NCBI RefSeq assembly: GCF_029946185.1
Contig: NZ_JAQSEA010000010.1
Location: 21,176 to 85,175 of the forward strand
DNA: 64,000 nucleotides
Direction: 5' to 3'
From: Prosthecobacter sp.
Lineage (GTDB): Bacteria; Verrucomicrobiota; Verrucomicrobiia; Verrucomicrobiales; Verrucomicrobiaceae
The translations under genes were made by a program, and so were the position numbers. Position 1 is the stretch's first letter. Each line of letters starts with the position of its first letter. A model generated the notes under the pieces. It worked only from the letters and a program-made list of their open reading frames with translations. It ran no database searches and was not told the origin of the DNA. Shown here in pieces: positions 7,204-16,774 of this stretch.

Positions 7204-10200
7204 TCACTTCTTCATCAAATACGCAAAGAAGTCCTTCAGGTCCGCGTCGCTCATGCCGGTGGTGAGGCCTTCTGGCATCAGCGAAATGGGTGACGCTGTC
7301 ATGGATTCGATGTCGGTCTGTTTGAGCGCGGTTTTGTTGTTGGCCATGTCCTTGATGACGATGCCCTTGGCGTCCTGCGCGTCCATGAGCCCGGTGAGGA
7401 TCTGGCCGCCCTTTGTTTTCACGATGTAGGCGCCGAAGCCCTCGCGGATTTCCATGCTGGGCATGAAGAGGTTGTCGAGCCAGAAGTCGGCGTTGCTGCG
7501 GTCATAGCCGGTGAGTTCGGGGCCGATGGCTCCGCCTTCGCCAAAGAGCTTGTGGCAGATGAAACAGCGGCCCATGAACTGGATCTTGCCCTTCTCGGCA
7601 TCGCCTAGTCCGGTTTTCAGCACGGCCTTGATGCGCTCCGACTCCTTTTTCTTTTCCGGTGTGGGACCGGTTGCCAGCAGGCCCTTCCAGTGCTTGTCGA
7701 TGGCCGCATCAATCTCCGGGTCTTTGTGCAGGCTGAGCTGGCGTACGATGTCGATGGTGAAATGCTTCACCGGCACCTTCCAGTCGTTAACAAAACTCAC
7801 CAAAATCTGCGCCCACTCCTTGCGGCCTGCCATCACGCGCAGGGCGTCTTCACGCAGCGCCTGGTCACCGGAAATTTGAGTTTCCCAGCCGAGCAGTAGC
7901 GCTTCGGGGATGCGCTTGTCGCCAAACTTAGCCGCCGCTTGCAGCATGCCACGTTTGAGACTCGCCGGATTGGTGGTCTTCAAAATCGCCACCATCGGCA
8001 TCACCGCTTCCTGTTTGCCCAGTTCGGCCAGCGTCTTCGCGATGCCGATGCGTGCGGTGTTGCTGGCTTTCTTGTCGGACAGCAGCGCGAGCGCCTTCTT
8101 AAGCGCGTCGGCATTGCCACTGCGCAGCGCCAGCGTGAGGTCGCCGCCCCCTTGCTTCGCCATGTAGTCGTTGAGCGCTTTGGTAAGTGATTCCGGCAGC
8201 TTCGGCATCTCCGCGCCTTCAAACGCGGACGCAATGCCCGCGATGAACTTGCCACGCAGCGCTTCGTCGTTGGTCAGCGCGAGCAGATCGGCGCAGGACT
8301 GGAAGTTCTCCTCACCACCCGCCAGCGCGTAGCGTTTCGCGAGCTTTTCAGCGAGGTGATCGAGGAAGAGGGTGGTCTTGAGAAAAGCGGTGTCGGCTTT
8401 GAGGAAGGTGAAGACGGCGGCGCGTTCCTTTTCCGCCTTCGATTCGAGCGCCCACCATGCGAGTAGCGGCAGATGGCCGCTGATGTCTTCGGCATCACCA
8501 ACCCAGAGCAGGGGCAGGGCGGACTGGGCCGGAATCTTTTTGGCCGTAGCAAGAATCTGGGCGCGGACTTCGGGATGTTTCTCTGTTTTAGCCATTTTCA
8601 GAAGGGCGTCCGTGTTCCGGTTTTCCTCCCCGACCATCTTCACGGACCAGCGCCGGATGTAAGGATCGCTGCTGGTGAAGGGCAGATCGTCGGCCAGCCC
8701 CAGCGCATCCAGTGCCCACAGGGTTTCGAGCGTCTGCGGCAGGGCCTTGAGCTTGGGGCCGAGTTCGGTGAGATGACGCCACCCGATCTCCAAGATGGCC
8801 TGCTTGCGGAACCACTCATTCGGATGGCTCAGGTAACCGAGCAACTCCTCCCCGCTCGCCTTGCTCAGATCAAATGGCTTCAACTTCGGCGCACCCGCAG
8901 CAGGCCGTACGCGATAGATCCGGCCGCTCGTCTTGTGCCAGTCGTCGATGGGGCTGACGTGGCTCAGGCGGGTGTCATACCAGTCGGCCATGTAGAAGCC
9001 GCCGTCGGGACCCACACCAGCCCAGACGGGGCGGAACCAGCGGTCCGGGGTGCTGAGGAGATTTTCCTCATCCTTCGTGCGGAAGGTGGAGCCGTCCGGG
9101 AGGCGCTCGCTGACATAGACGAGGTTATGCAGCGCGTTCGGGGCGATGATTTTACCCTCGTAGGCGCTGCCGAGCAGGCCGCCTTCATACACGGTGAAGG
9201 CCTGGGGGAAGCGTTTGTTATCGCCCTCATGCTTCATGTGCTCGAACCAGCCGAAGGCATACGGATTGGTCAGCGGGCCGTGCTTGCCCCAGCCTTTGAT
9301 GCCGTAGCTGCCCTGCTCATAATGCATGCCGCGTGTGGCACCGTTCGTGCCGGAGAACAGGCGGCCCTTGCTGTCGAAGTCGAGGCTGAAGGTGTTGCCT
9401 CCGCCTTCACCGTAGATTTCGAAGGTCATCTTCTTGGGGTGGTAGCGCCAGATGCACTGGCCCTCCCACTTCACATTCTTGGTGTTGGCGCTGCTGACGT
9501 TGCCGGTGGTGGTGCTGCCGTTCGCACCGTAGAGCCAGCCGTCCATGCCCCATTGCAGATTCGTGGCGACGCTGTGCGTGTCTTCCAGGCCGAAGCCGCT
9601 GAGCTCCACCTCGGGCGTGTCATTGTCGGGCTTCGCGTCAAAATCGGCGTCCGCATAGCTGAGCAGATACGGGGGATTCAGCACCCAGATGCGCCCCATG
9701 CCATGCAGCGCGGCGCTGGCGATGTTCAGACCGGTGATGACGTCCTCGTGCTTGTCGAAAAAGCCGTCGCCATCCGTGTCTTCAAAGACGGTGATCTTGT
9801 CGGCCCCCTTTTCGCCCCGTGGCGGCGGCAGCGGCACCTTGTCAAACTTGGCGCGCAGGTGCTGATCGTAGCTGATGATCTTCAGCCCGGCGGGGAATTG
9901 GTACTGCCGGTACTGCACCACCCACATGCGGCCCTTGGAATCCCAGCTCACATACAGCGGCTGCTCCACCACCGGCTCGGCAGCCATGAGGTCGATGACG
10001 ACATCGCTGCGTATTTTGAATTTCTTCAATGCCTCCTCGGGGGGCGTGGGCGGCGTGTCGTCACGCATGACCCCGCGTCCGGCGCGGGTTTCCATGATCT
10101 TTTTCACGGCCTCATTCCCCGCGACGGCGTCGGTTTTGACGTTCGGGTCGGCAGCGAGCGCGGAACTGCCGAGCATGAGGAGAAGGAAGCGCGTTTTCAT
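7204..10200 (-). CDS. PVC-type heme-binding CxxCH protein (membrane-bound dehydrogenase-like beta-propeller, HEAT-like region, C-terminal cytochrome c)
   Basis: Signal peptide from MKTRFLLLMLGSSALAAD; propeller-like N-terminal part; C-terminal GRCFICHKLFGEGGAIGPELTGYDRSN heme-binding segment. Confidence 0.85.
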   Translation of the reverse strand: MKTRFLLLMLGSSALAADPNVKTDAVAGNEAVKKIMETRAGRGVMRDDTPPTPPEEALKKFKIRSDVVIDLMAAEPVVEQPLYVSWDSKGRMWVVQYRQYQFPAGLKIISYDQHLRAKFDKVPLPPPRGEKGADKITVFEDTDGDGFFDKHEDVITGLNIASAALHGMGRIWVLNPPYLLSYADADFDAKPDNDTPEVELSGFGLEDTHSVATNLQWGMDGWLYGANGSTTTGNVSSANTKNVKWEGQCIWRYHPKKMTFEIYGEGGGNTFSLDFDSKGRLFSGTNGATRGMHYEQGSYGIKGWGKHGPLTNPYAFGWFEHMKHEGDNKRFPQAFTVYEGGLLGSAYEGKIIAPNALHNLVYVSERLPDGSTFRTKDEENLLSTPDRWFRPVWAGVGPDGGFYMADWYDTRLSHVSPIDDWHKTSGRIYRVRPAAGAPKLKPFDLSKASGEELLGYLSHPNEWFRKQAILEIGWRHLTELGPKLKALPQTLETLWALDALGLADDLPFTSSDPYIRRWSVKMVGEENRNTDALLKMAKTEKHPEVRAQILATAKKIPAQSALPLLWVGDAEDISGHLPLLAWWALESKAEKERAAVFTFLKADTAFLKTTLFLDHLAEKLAKRYALAGGEENFQSCADLLALTNDEALRGKFIAGIASAFEGAEMPKLPESLTKALNDYMAKQGGGDLTLALRSGNADALKKALALLSDKKASNTARIGIAKTLAELGKQEAVMPMVAILKTTNPASLKRGMLQAAAKFGDKRIPEALLLGWETQISGDQALREDALRVMAGRKEWAQILVSFVNDWKVPVKHFTIDIVRQLSLHKDPEIDAAIDKHWKGLLATGPTPEKKKESERIKAVLKTGLGDAEKGKIQFMGRCFICHKLFGEGGAIGPELTGYDRSNADFWLDNLFMPSMEIREGFGAYIVKTKGGQILTGLMDAQDAKGIVIKDMANNKTALKQTDIESMTASPISLMPEGLTTGMSDADLKDFFAYLMKK

Positions 10201-10338
10201 AAGTGAGAGACTAACAAACGAAGCTGCGGTGCTTTCTTGCCGCCTTGTCACTGGTTCCGGTATTTTCGTGTGGCAGAAAAAAGAAGAGGTCAGGCGGGAT
10301 TTGCACTCCAATTTACGAAATCCACCCAATTCTATTCC

Positions 10339-11499
10339 ATGGCTGACTCCTACACCGAAGTGACTTCACAAAACTGGTTCAGCCGCATTGGCGGATCGAT
10401 CAAAGGCATCCTGTTTGGCATCATTATCATTCCCGTGACGATCGTTCTGCTCTGGTGGAATGAAGGCCGTGCCGTCACCACCGCGAACAGTCTGAAGGAA
10501 GGTGCCGCCGCCGTGGTGCATGTGGCTGCGGACAAAGTGGACCCTGCCAATGACAAAAAACTCGTGCATGTGACAGGGGACGCGAAAGCCACGGGCATGG
10601 TGGAAGACACAAATTACGGCATCAGCGTGCCAGCGCTCCGGATTGTTCGCACCGAGGAGATTTATCAGTGGGTGGAGAACACGAAGACGGAGACAAAGGA
10701 AAAAGTCGGTGGCAGTGAAGAAACCACGACTACCTACACTTATGAAAAGAAATGGGTGGATGAGCCGGTGAAGTCCTCCGAATTCAAAAAGCCCGAAGGC
10801 CACACCAATAAGGGAGACTTGATCCCCGAAAACGCGAACATCGCTGCCGGGGAGGTCACCCTAGGTGTGTTCGATGTGCCGGAAGACTTCGTGAAACAGA
10901 TGGGCAGCCCGATCAAGAATGCGGTCACGGATGCGGATCTGGCCAGGCTGCCTGAGGATCTCAAAACTGGAACGAAAATCCAGGACGGGGCCTTTTACAT
11001 TGGTGAAAACCCCAAAACGCCCCAGGTCGGTGACGTGCGCGTATCCTTTGAAATCGTGAAGCCCGGCACCTACAGCATCCTGGCGGCGCAGATCGATGAA
11101 ACCTTTGAGCCCTACCAGACCAAGGCCGGTGACGCGATCAACTTCATCGAGGAGGGCACGGTCAGTGCCGAAGCGATGTTTAAAAACGCCGCCGCCGCGA
11201 ACTCGATGATCACCTGGCTGGTGCGCTTTTTCGGCTTCCTCTTCATGGCCTTCGGTTTCATGGCCATCATGAAGCCGCTTAGCGTGCTGGGCAGTGTGAT
11301 CCCCTTCATTGGGAACATCATCGGCATGGGCACGGGCCTGATCTCTTTTGTCCTTGCCGGCACCATTTCCTTCCTGGTGATCGCCATCGCCTGGATCTTT
11401 GTCCGCCCGCTGCTGGGCATCGCCATGCTGGCGCTGGCCATCGGTGGATTTATCTACATGCGTAAACTGGCAGCCGCCAGCAAGCCCGCCACGGTTTGA
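10339..11499 (+). CDS. TMEM43 (LUMA)-family membrane protein
   Basis: MADSYTEVTSQNWFSRIGGSIKGILFGIIIIPVTIVLLWWNEGRAV...; N-terminal TM, large soluble domain, C-terminal TM cluster, as in bacterial TMEM43-like proteins. Confidence 0.8.
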   Translation: MADSYTEVTSQNWFSRIGGSIKGILFGIIIIPVTIVLLWWNEGRAVTTANSLKEGAAAVVHVAADKVDPANDKKLVHVTGDAKATGMVEDTNYGISVPALRIVRTEEIYQWVENTKTETKEKVGGSEETTTTYTYEKKWVDEPVKSSEFKKPEGHTNKGDLIPENANIAAGEVTLGVFDVPEDFVKQMGSPIKNAVTDADLARLPEDLKTGTKIQDGAFYIGENPKTPQVGDVRVSFEIVKPGTYSILAAQIDETFEPYQTKAGDAINFIEEGTVSAEAMFKNAAAANSMITWLVRFFGFLFMAFGFMAIMKPLSVLGSVIPFIGNIIGMGTGLISFVLAGTISFLVIAIAWIFVRPLLGIAMLALAIGGFIYMRKLAAASKPATV

Positions 11500-11552
11500 A
11501 ACGGAACACCTAAATATACCCCAAGGTTTAAGGTTGTTGCTCCCTTGGGCAG

Positions 11553-12866
11553 GTGTGTCACAGTACCTCACTGATGCGACTTACCAGCAGTTCCGCCGCT
11601 CCCCTTGTGACTCGTTCCGCTCCACCTTCCTCGCAGGAGCTTTCCGCCATGATGCCCTTTGGGCGTTATTCGGTGCAGGCGCAGGTGGGCATTGGCGGCA
11701 TGGGTACGGTGTATCGTGGCACCCAGCTCAGCCTGGGGCGGCCGGTGGCCATCAAGGTGCTGCGTGTGACCGACGGGTATGACTTTGCCTTTGAAGACCG
11801 CTTCCGTCGTGAAGCGCGGGCCATGGCCACGCTCAACCACCCAAACATTGTCGCCATCTACGACTATGGCCACATCGGCACTGAGTTTTTGTTTTTCGTC
11901 ATGGAGTTCGTCGATGGCACCGACCTCGGTGAAATCATGAGCACCGGGCGCATGACGCGCGAACTCGCGCTGCAGCTGCTGCCGCAGATCTGCGCCGGAC
12001 TCGAATACGCGCACTCCAAAGGCATCGTCCATCGTGACATCAAGCCCGCGAACATCATGCTCACGCGGCAGGGGGAGGTGAAGATCACAGACTTCGGGCT
12101 CGCCAAGGACGTCATGCGTTCGCCCTCCATGGTCACAGAAACGCACATGGTCATGGGCACGCCGGAGTACGCCGCACCGGAGCAGTTCAACGCCCATCGG
12201 GATGTCGATCATCGTGCCGACATCTATGCTTTCGGCGTGCTGATGTATCAGATGCTTACCGGGGCTCTGCCGCGCGGCTCCTGGCAGCCACCTTCGTCCT
12301 TGCTGCCTGGCCTGGACCCCCGCTTTGACGCCATCATCATCCGGGCGCTGATGACAGATCCGCAGCACCGTTATCAGTCGTTGGGTGACATGCGCCACAT
12401 GATTGAGGCTGCGCGAGTGCCGGTGGCGCAGACTCCCAGCAGACCGTTGATGCAGGTCGCCAAACCCTCTGCCGGACGCATCCTGCTGCTCGAGGACGAT
12501 CTCATGGTGCGCGATCTGATGCGGCGTGCTCTGGAAAAGTTCTCTTTTGAAGTCGTCGAAACCGGAGACGGCAAGGACACGCTGCGACTGTATCAGGAGG
12601 CGATGCAGCAGGGCCGCCCCTATGACCTCGCCATTCTCGACCTCACCATTCCCGATGGCATGTGCGGCCGGGAAACCATGATGTATCTCCGTCGTCTCGA
12701 TCCACAAATCCTCGCCATCGTCTCCTCCGGCTACCGGGATGATGCCGTGATGAGGGACTGCGCCGCCTACGGCTTTGCTGCTGCGCTGCCGAAGCCCTAT
12801 CAGGTCGAAGGCCTGCTGCACGTGGTGAATGGTGCTCTCGCCGTGGGCCGCCGACGGACGGTGTAG
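11553..12866 (+). CDS. Serine/threonine protein kinase with C-terminal receiver (REC) domain
   Basis: Kinase motifs GIGGMGTVYRG, VAIKVL, HRDIKPANIML, DFGLAKD, APEQF; REC motifs LLEDD, LAILDLTIP, LPKPYQ. Start could be 11553, 11574 or further downstream. Confidence 0.9.
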   Translation: MCHSTSLMRLTSSSAAPLVTRSAPPSSQELSAMMPFGRYSVQAQVGIGGMGTVYRGTQLSLGRPVAIKVLRVTDGYDFAFEDRFRREARAMATLNHPNIVAIYDYGHIGTEFLFFVMEFVDGTDLGEIMSTGRMTRELALQLLPQICAGLEYAHSKGIVHRDIKPANIMLTRQGEVKITDFGLAKDVMRSPSMVTETHMVMGTPEYAAPEQFNAHRDVDHRADIYAFGVLMYQMLTGALPRGSWQPPSSLLPGLDPRFDAIIIRALMTDPQHRYQSLGDMRHMIEAARVPVAQTPSRPLMQVAKPSAGRILLLEDDLMVRDLMRRALEKFSFEVVETGDGKDTLRLYQEAMQQGRPYDLAILDLTIPDGMCGRETMMYLRRLDPQILAIVSSGYRDDAVMRDCAAYGFAAALPKPYQVEGLLHVVNGALAVGRRRTV

Positions 12867-12900
12867 TACATGCCTTCAAAGGTATCGGGGCTCATAAGGT

Positions 12901-13314
12901 TCATTCAGCATAGTCGGGCACACGATTTCCTGAGCCAAACTGTCTGCGCCAGGCAATGAATCTCGTGTGAGCTGGGCTGATTTGGTGAACCTGAGTTGCC
13001 ACGAACACTTCGTTTGAATAAATGTTCTCAAAGTGACCAGAAACGTCCACCCAAGCGGCGGTTCCTTTCTTATTTAGCGAGGAGCCGTCTCTATGAGCGG
13101 GTTGAGATTGAACATAATCCCAGACGCTCCGGGGGAAACAGCAGCTGAGAGCCTGATACCTGCGATACACGGGGGTGGTCACAATAAAGTCCGCTCCACC
13201 AGCTACGACGGTAACGTGCCCTTGACGCCGCAGTTCCTTTTCATGTGAAGCCTTTTGAGAACTGGTGCATCCCAGCGCCGAGGTCAAAGCCAGCATGGCG
13301 AGCAGCGTTTTCAT
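12901..13314 (-). CDS. Hypothetical lipoprotein
   Basis: MKTLLAMLALTSALGCTSSQ lipobox; start at 13314. Confidence 0.6.
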   Translation of the reverse strand: MKTLLAMLALTSALGCTSSQKASHEKELRRQGHVTVVAGGADFIVTTPVYRRYQALSCCFPRSVWDYVQSQPAHRDGSSLNKKGTAAWVDVSGHFENIYSNEVFVATQVHQISPAHTRFIAWRRQFGSGNRVPDYAE

Positions 13315-13340
13315 GCAATTCAGGGATGAAGGTCGTTTTT

Positions 13341-14372
13341 TTACACCACCCTCACCGCCGCCTGGGCGTCCATCGCCTGCCACACGGCATGCACCACTCG
13401 CATGTAGTTCATGCCTTCGCCGAATCCTGGCCGTGGTCGCGGCGCTTGGGGATCTCGCACTGCGGCGATGAAATCGCGCTCCACCGTCCAGCTTCGTTGC
13501 ATCTCGGTGGGAACCGACAGTGACTCCAGTTTGCCGCCGCGTTTGCCGAGTTGGAGGTCGTCCGTGTTGAAGTCATAGCTCAGCGTGCCTTCGGAGCCGA
13601 AGATCCACAGCTTGTCCGTCGGCGCATGCGCGGCCACACCGCTGAAGAGCATCGTTGCTTCGATGCCGCTGCGGAATTTGGCCATCACGTTGACGAAATC
13701 AGGAATATCCACCTCCACGCCCGCACGTTCCGGAATCACCACATTGCCGCGTGCCTCCAGCTCCACGATATGTCCGAGCCAATGCTGCAGCACCTCGGTG
13801 TAAATGCCCAACGTGAGGATTTGAATCCCGCTCAGGTCCGACTGCTGCCGCCAGTGCGCGGGCTTCGCCGCATCCAGCCAGGCATCATTGAAGCTGTGCA
13901 GCAGCACCTGATGCGGCGTGCCGATGGCTCCTTCCGCGAGCAGTTGCTTCACTAGTTCGCCACCATGCATGCCCTGCGGTGCCGGACAGATCGCGGTGAC
14001 GAGTTCCGGATACCGCATGGACGCCTCCCACATCTGGTTCGCCTCTGGAAGGGATGCCGCCATGCGTGCCTGCGTGAAGACATGCTTGCCGTGCTGCAGC
14101 GCGTAGCATGTCATTTCCGAATGCATGTACGGGTGCGTGCCGATCCAGACCACATCCACTTCAGGACTCGACGCCAGCTCTTCCCAGCGCTCCACGGCCT
14201 TCGCTTCGGGTGCAAACTCGCGGCAAAAGGCCTCGGAGCTCTCCAGCGAGCGGTTCGTCACCTGCGTGATCTGCACGTTCGGGATGGCCCGCAGGCCGGG
14301 CATGTGGCGGGATTTGACGATGCCACCGGCACCAATGATGCCGATGCGGATGGGTTGCTCTGTTGCGGTCAT
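13341..14372 (-). CDS. Gfo/Idh/MocA family oxidoreductase
   Basis: MTATEQPIRIGIIGAGGIVKSRHMPGLR Rossmann motif; ATG at 14372 (track ORF extends upstream artefactually). Confidence 0.85.
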   Translation of the reverse strand: MTATEQPIRIGIIGAGGIVKSRHMPGLRAIPNVQITQVTNRSLESSEAFCREFAPEAKAVERWEELASSPEVDVVWIGTHPYMHSEMTCYALQHGKHVFTQARMAASLPEANQMWEASMRYPELVTAICPAPQGMHGGELVKQLLAEGAIGTPHQVLLHSFNDAWLDAAKPAHWRQQSDLSGIQILTLGIYTEVLQHWLGHIVELEARGNVVIPERAGVEVDIPDFVNVMAKFRSGIEATMLFSGVAAHAPTDKLWIFGSEGTLSYDFNTDDLQLGKRGGKLESLSVPTEMQRSWTVERDFIAAVRDPQAPRPRPGFGEGMNYMRVVHAVWQAMDAQAAVRVV

Positions 14373-14417
14373 AGACGTATGGATTGTGACACGTTGGAGC
14401 CAACATCCAAGCCCTGC

Positions 14418-14873
14418 ATGCAAATCCTCCACATCTTCATTTCCCCAGAGCACAACTTCGTCGGTCATCACGGCCTGCCACCCGGCACCGCGCCGACGGT
14501 CGAAGTGCCTGAAGTTGAATGCGTGACCGGCAAGGGCCTGCGCGGCGACCGCTATTTCGACTGGAAGGAAGACTACAAGGGCCAGGTCACCTTTTTTGAG
14601 CACGAGCAGTACGAACGCGTCTGCGAACAATTCAGTGTGATGGGCGTGCCAGTTTCCGCTTTCCGTCGCAACATCATCACCAAAGGCATCGATCTCAACA
14701 CTCTCATTGGCACCGAATTTGAAGTGCAGGGCGTGCGTTTTCTCGGCACGCAGGAGGCCGCGCCCTGCCATTGGATGAACCAGGCCTTCGCCGAAGGCGC
14801 GGAAGCCGCGCTCAAAGGCCACGGCGGCCTGCGTGCCAAAATCTTGAGTGACGGCATCCTCCGCAAAACATGA
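14418..14873 (+). CDS. MOSC domain-containing protein
   Basis: MQILHIFISPEHNFVGHHG...VECVTGKGLRGDRYF...GTQEAAPCHWM (conserved Cys); overlaps mobA start by ATGA. Confidence 0.85.
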   Translation: MQILHIFISPEHNFVGHHGLPPGTAPTVEVPEVECVTGKGLRGDRYFDWKEDYKGQVTFFEHEQYERVCEQFSVMGVPVSAFRRNIITKGIDLNTLIGTEFEVQGVRFLGTQEAAPCHWMNQAFAEGAEAALKGHGGLRAKILSDGILRKT

Positions 14874-15451
14874 CCTCTCCCTTCGCCGCCGCATTGCTCG
14901 CCGGGGGCCGCTCCACCCGGATGAAACAGGACAAAGCCCTGCTTCACTGGCATGGACAGGACCTGTGGCAGGCGCAATTGCACAAGCTGCAATCTTTGGG
15001 TGCCGAACGCGTGCTGCTCTCCTGCCGCAGTGAGCAGTCCTTGTTCGTCAGCCCCGACGAAAGCGTGGAAGTCATGCACGATCCCGAGGGCATCGATGAA
15101 GGCCCGCTCGGTGCCATCACCCGTTGTTTGGAACAGGTGCAAATGCCGCTGCTCGTCCTCGCCGTCGATATGCCCTGGATGACCGCCGCCTTTCTGCGCG
15201 AGCAATTGCACCAGCACGAGAGCCCGGAGAAGGGCTGGTTCTTCCGTGGCCCGCACGGCGATGAAGCCCTGGCCGGACTCTACGTTTCCTCCATGCTGCC
15301 GCTCATGCGCGAGGCGCTGTCCAAGAAAGACTTCAAGCTTCAGCACCTCATCGAGGCCGCCGTCCATTCAGAACTGGCCATCACTCATGCGCTCGGGGAC
15401 GAACAGATGCCGTTTTTCCACAATGCGAACACGCCGGCGGATTTGAAATGA
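14870..15451 (+). CDS. mobA: Molybdenum cofactor guanylyltransferase
   Basis: AALLAGGRSTRMKQDKALLHW signature; VLAVDMPWM. Confidence 0.85.
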   Translation: MTSPFAAALLAGGRSTRMKQDKALLHWHGQDLWQAQLHKLQSLGAERVLLSCRSEQSLFVSPDESVEVMHDPEGIDEGPLGAITRCLEQVQMPLLVLAVDMPWMTAAFLREQLHQHESPEKGWFFRGPHGDEALAGLYVSSMLPLMREALSKKDFKLQHLIEAAVHSELAITHALGDEQMPFFHNANTPADLK

Positions 15452-15471
15452 TGTCGCAATATCGCGCCATC

Positions 15472-15831
15472 TCACAACTTTTGAAGCTGGGCCGTCAGAT
15501 ACTCGCCACAGGGCGTTTCTTTGCCATCCTTGAAGCGGATCAAGTAGGCCTTGCCGGAAGTCCCTGACGAGGAGGCCACTTTGGCGATGAAGTCGGCGGC
15601 GGTCTTCACTTCCTTGTCATTCCGCCCCCATTTGGCGCGGAGGAATTTGGCCGCGTTCGCCGCGCTGTAATCGCTGCCGTTCCGGACGAAGGTGGCGTTT
15701 TCCAGTCCCTGGATATGCGAGATCAGAGATTCGATCTTCGCCTTTTCCGCCGCCGGCGCGGTCTCTGCAGCAGGCAGCGCGGTAAAGAAACAAAGAAGGT
15801 ACAGGAATGGGAGAATGAGCTTCAGTGACAT
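15472..15831 (-). CDS. DUF5329-like small secreted protein
   Basis: Signal peptide MSLKLILPFLYLLCFFTALPAAE; IESLISHIQGLENATFVRNGSDYSAANAAKFLRAKWGRN. Confidence 0.6.
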   Translation of the reverse strand: MSLKLILPFLYLLCFFTALPAAETAPAAEKAKIESLISHIQGLENATFVRNGSDYSAANAAKFLRAKWGRNDKEVKTAADFIAKVASSSGTSGKAYLIRFKDGKETPCGEYLTAQLQKL

Positions 15832-15876
15832 GGCTACTGATGAATCGCGTCTCGCCACCGCATGGGATGTGCTGAG

Positions 15877-16602
15877 TCAACGCAGCTCATGCCCCAAAAT
15901 CGCCAGCGTGGCGATGCAAGCGGTCTCAGCCCGCAGCACCAACGGGCCTAGCGTGACCGGTACAAAGCCCGCCGCAAAAGCCTGCGCTTCTTCTTCCGTA
16001 GTGAAATCGCCTTCCGGGCCGATCAAGACGGCCACGCTGGTGGGTCTCGATTCCGGCAAAGCTTGCTTGAGCGTGCGGCTGTGTTCGCTCAGCGCAGGAA
16101 TCAGTTTGAAGTCAGCCTGAAAAGTCAAACCCATGGCGAGCGCAATGGGTGCCTTCAATTCAGGCACGAACGGTGTGTGACACTGCTTCGCACTTTCGAT
16201 CATGTGACGCCGCCATTTGGCGAGTTTCTTTTCCACCTGCGCGGAATCGAGATGAACCACGGTGCGCTCGGTGATGACAGGCTGCACACTTGCCGCGCCC
16301 AGCTCCACCGCCTTTTCGAGCATCCACTCAAAGGGCTCGGCCTTGATCAGCGCGGGCAGCAGATGGATCGAGGTTTGAAACGGCTCGACGCATGTTTCAG
16401 AACGGATCACGGCCTGCACCGTCGATTTGGTCACCTGCGTGATCTCGCAGACGGCCACGCGGCCTGCCCCATCAAAAATCTCGATGACATCCCCCGCCTG
16501 TTTCCGCATCACCCGCCCACAATGCTGCGCCTCATCCCCGCCGAGCGTGAGACGCGGCGTGGTCCAGTCAGCAGCAGGGAGATGGAAGCGGGGCAGGGAC
16601 AT
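15877..16602 (-). CDS. rsmE: 16S rRNA (uracil(1498)-N(3))-methyltransferase
   Basis: LIPALSEHSRT...VLIGPEGDFTTEEEAQAFAAGFVPVTLGPLVLRAETACIATLAIL, classic RsmE C-terminus; start MSLPRFHL at 16602. Confidence 0.9.
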   Translation of the reverse strand: MSLPRFHLPAADWTTPRLTLGGDEAQHCGRVMRKQAGDVIEIFDGAGRVAVCEITQVTKSTVQAVIRSETCVEPFQTSIHLLPALIKAEPFEWMLEKAVELGAASVQPVITERTVVHLDSAQVEKKLAKWRRHMIESAKQCHTPFVPELKAPIALAMGLTFQADFKLIPALSEHSRTLKQALPESRPTSVAVLIGPEGDFTTEEEAQAFAAGFVPVTLGPLVLRAETACIATLAILGHELR

Positions 16603-16716
16603 AGGTGGGTGCGCGGGTAATGAGCTTGTCTGCTTGGGCTCTTCAGGCAAGCAAGTCAAGCTGGAGGCGGAACCATTCATTGATGGGTATTTTGATCTAG
16701 ACTTCTAGGAAATAGT

Positions 16717-16739
16717 ATGTTTGTTTGTTAAACAAACAT
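16717..16739. repeat. Perfect 10-bp inverted repeat, candidate operator
   Basis: ATGTTTGTTT-GTT-AAACAAACAT, between divergent rsmE and the 16775 CDS. Confidence 0.7.
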
Positions 16740-16774
16740 TCAATAAGAGCCTCAAAAACAGCATATTATTCGTC

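Noticed and set aside
8473-10206. 577-aa plus-strand ORF
   Set aside because: Antisense shadow of the PVC-type heme-binding protein gene.
11568-12821. 417-aa minus-strand ORF
   Set aside because: Antisense to the kinase-REC gene; His/Gln/Arg-rich with no coherent domain.
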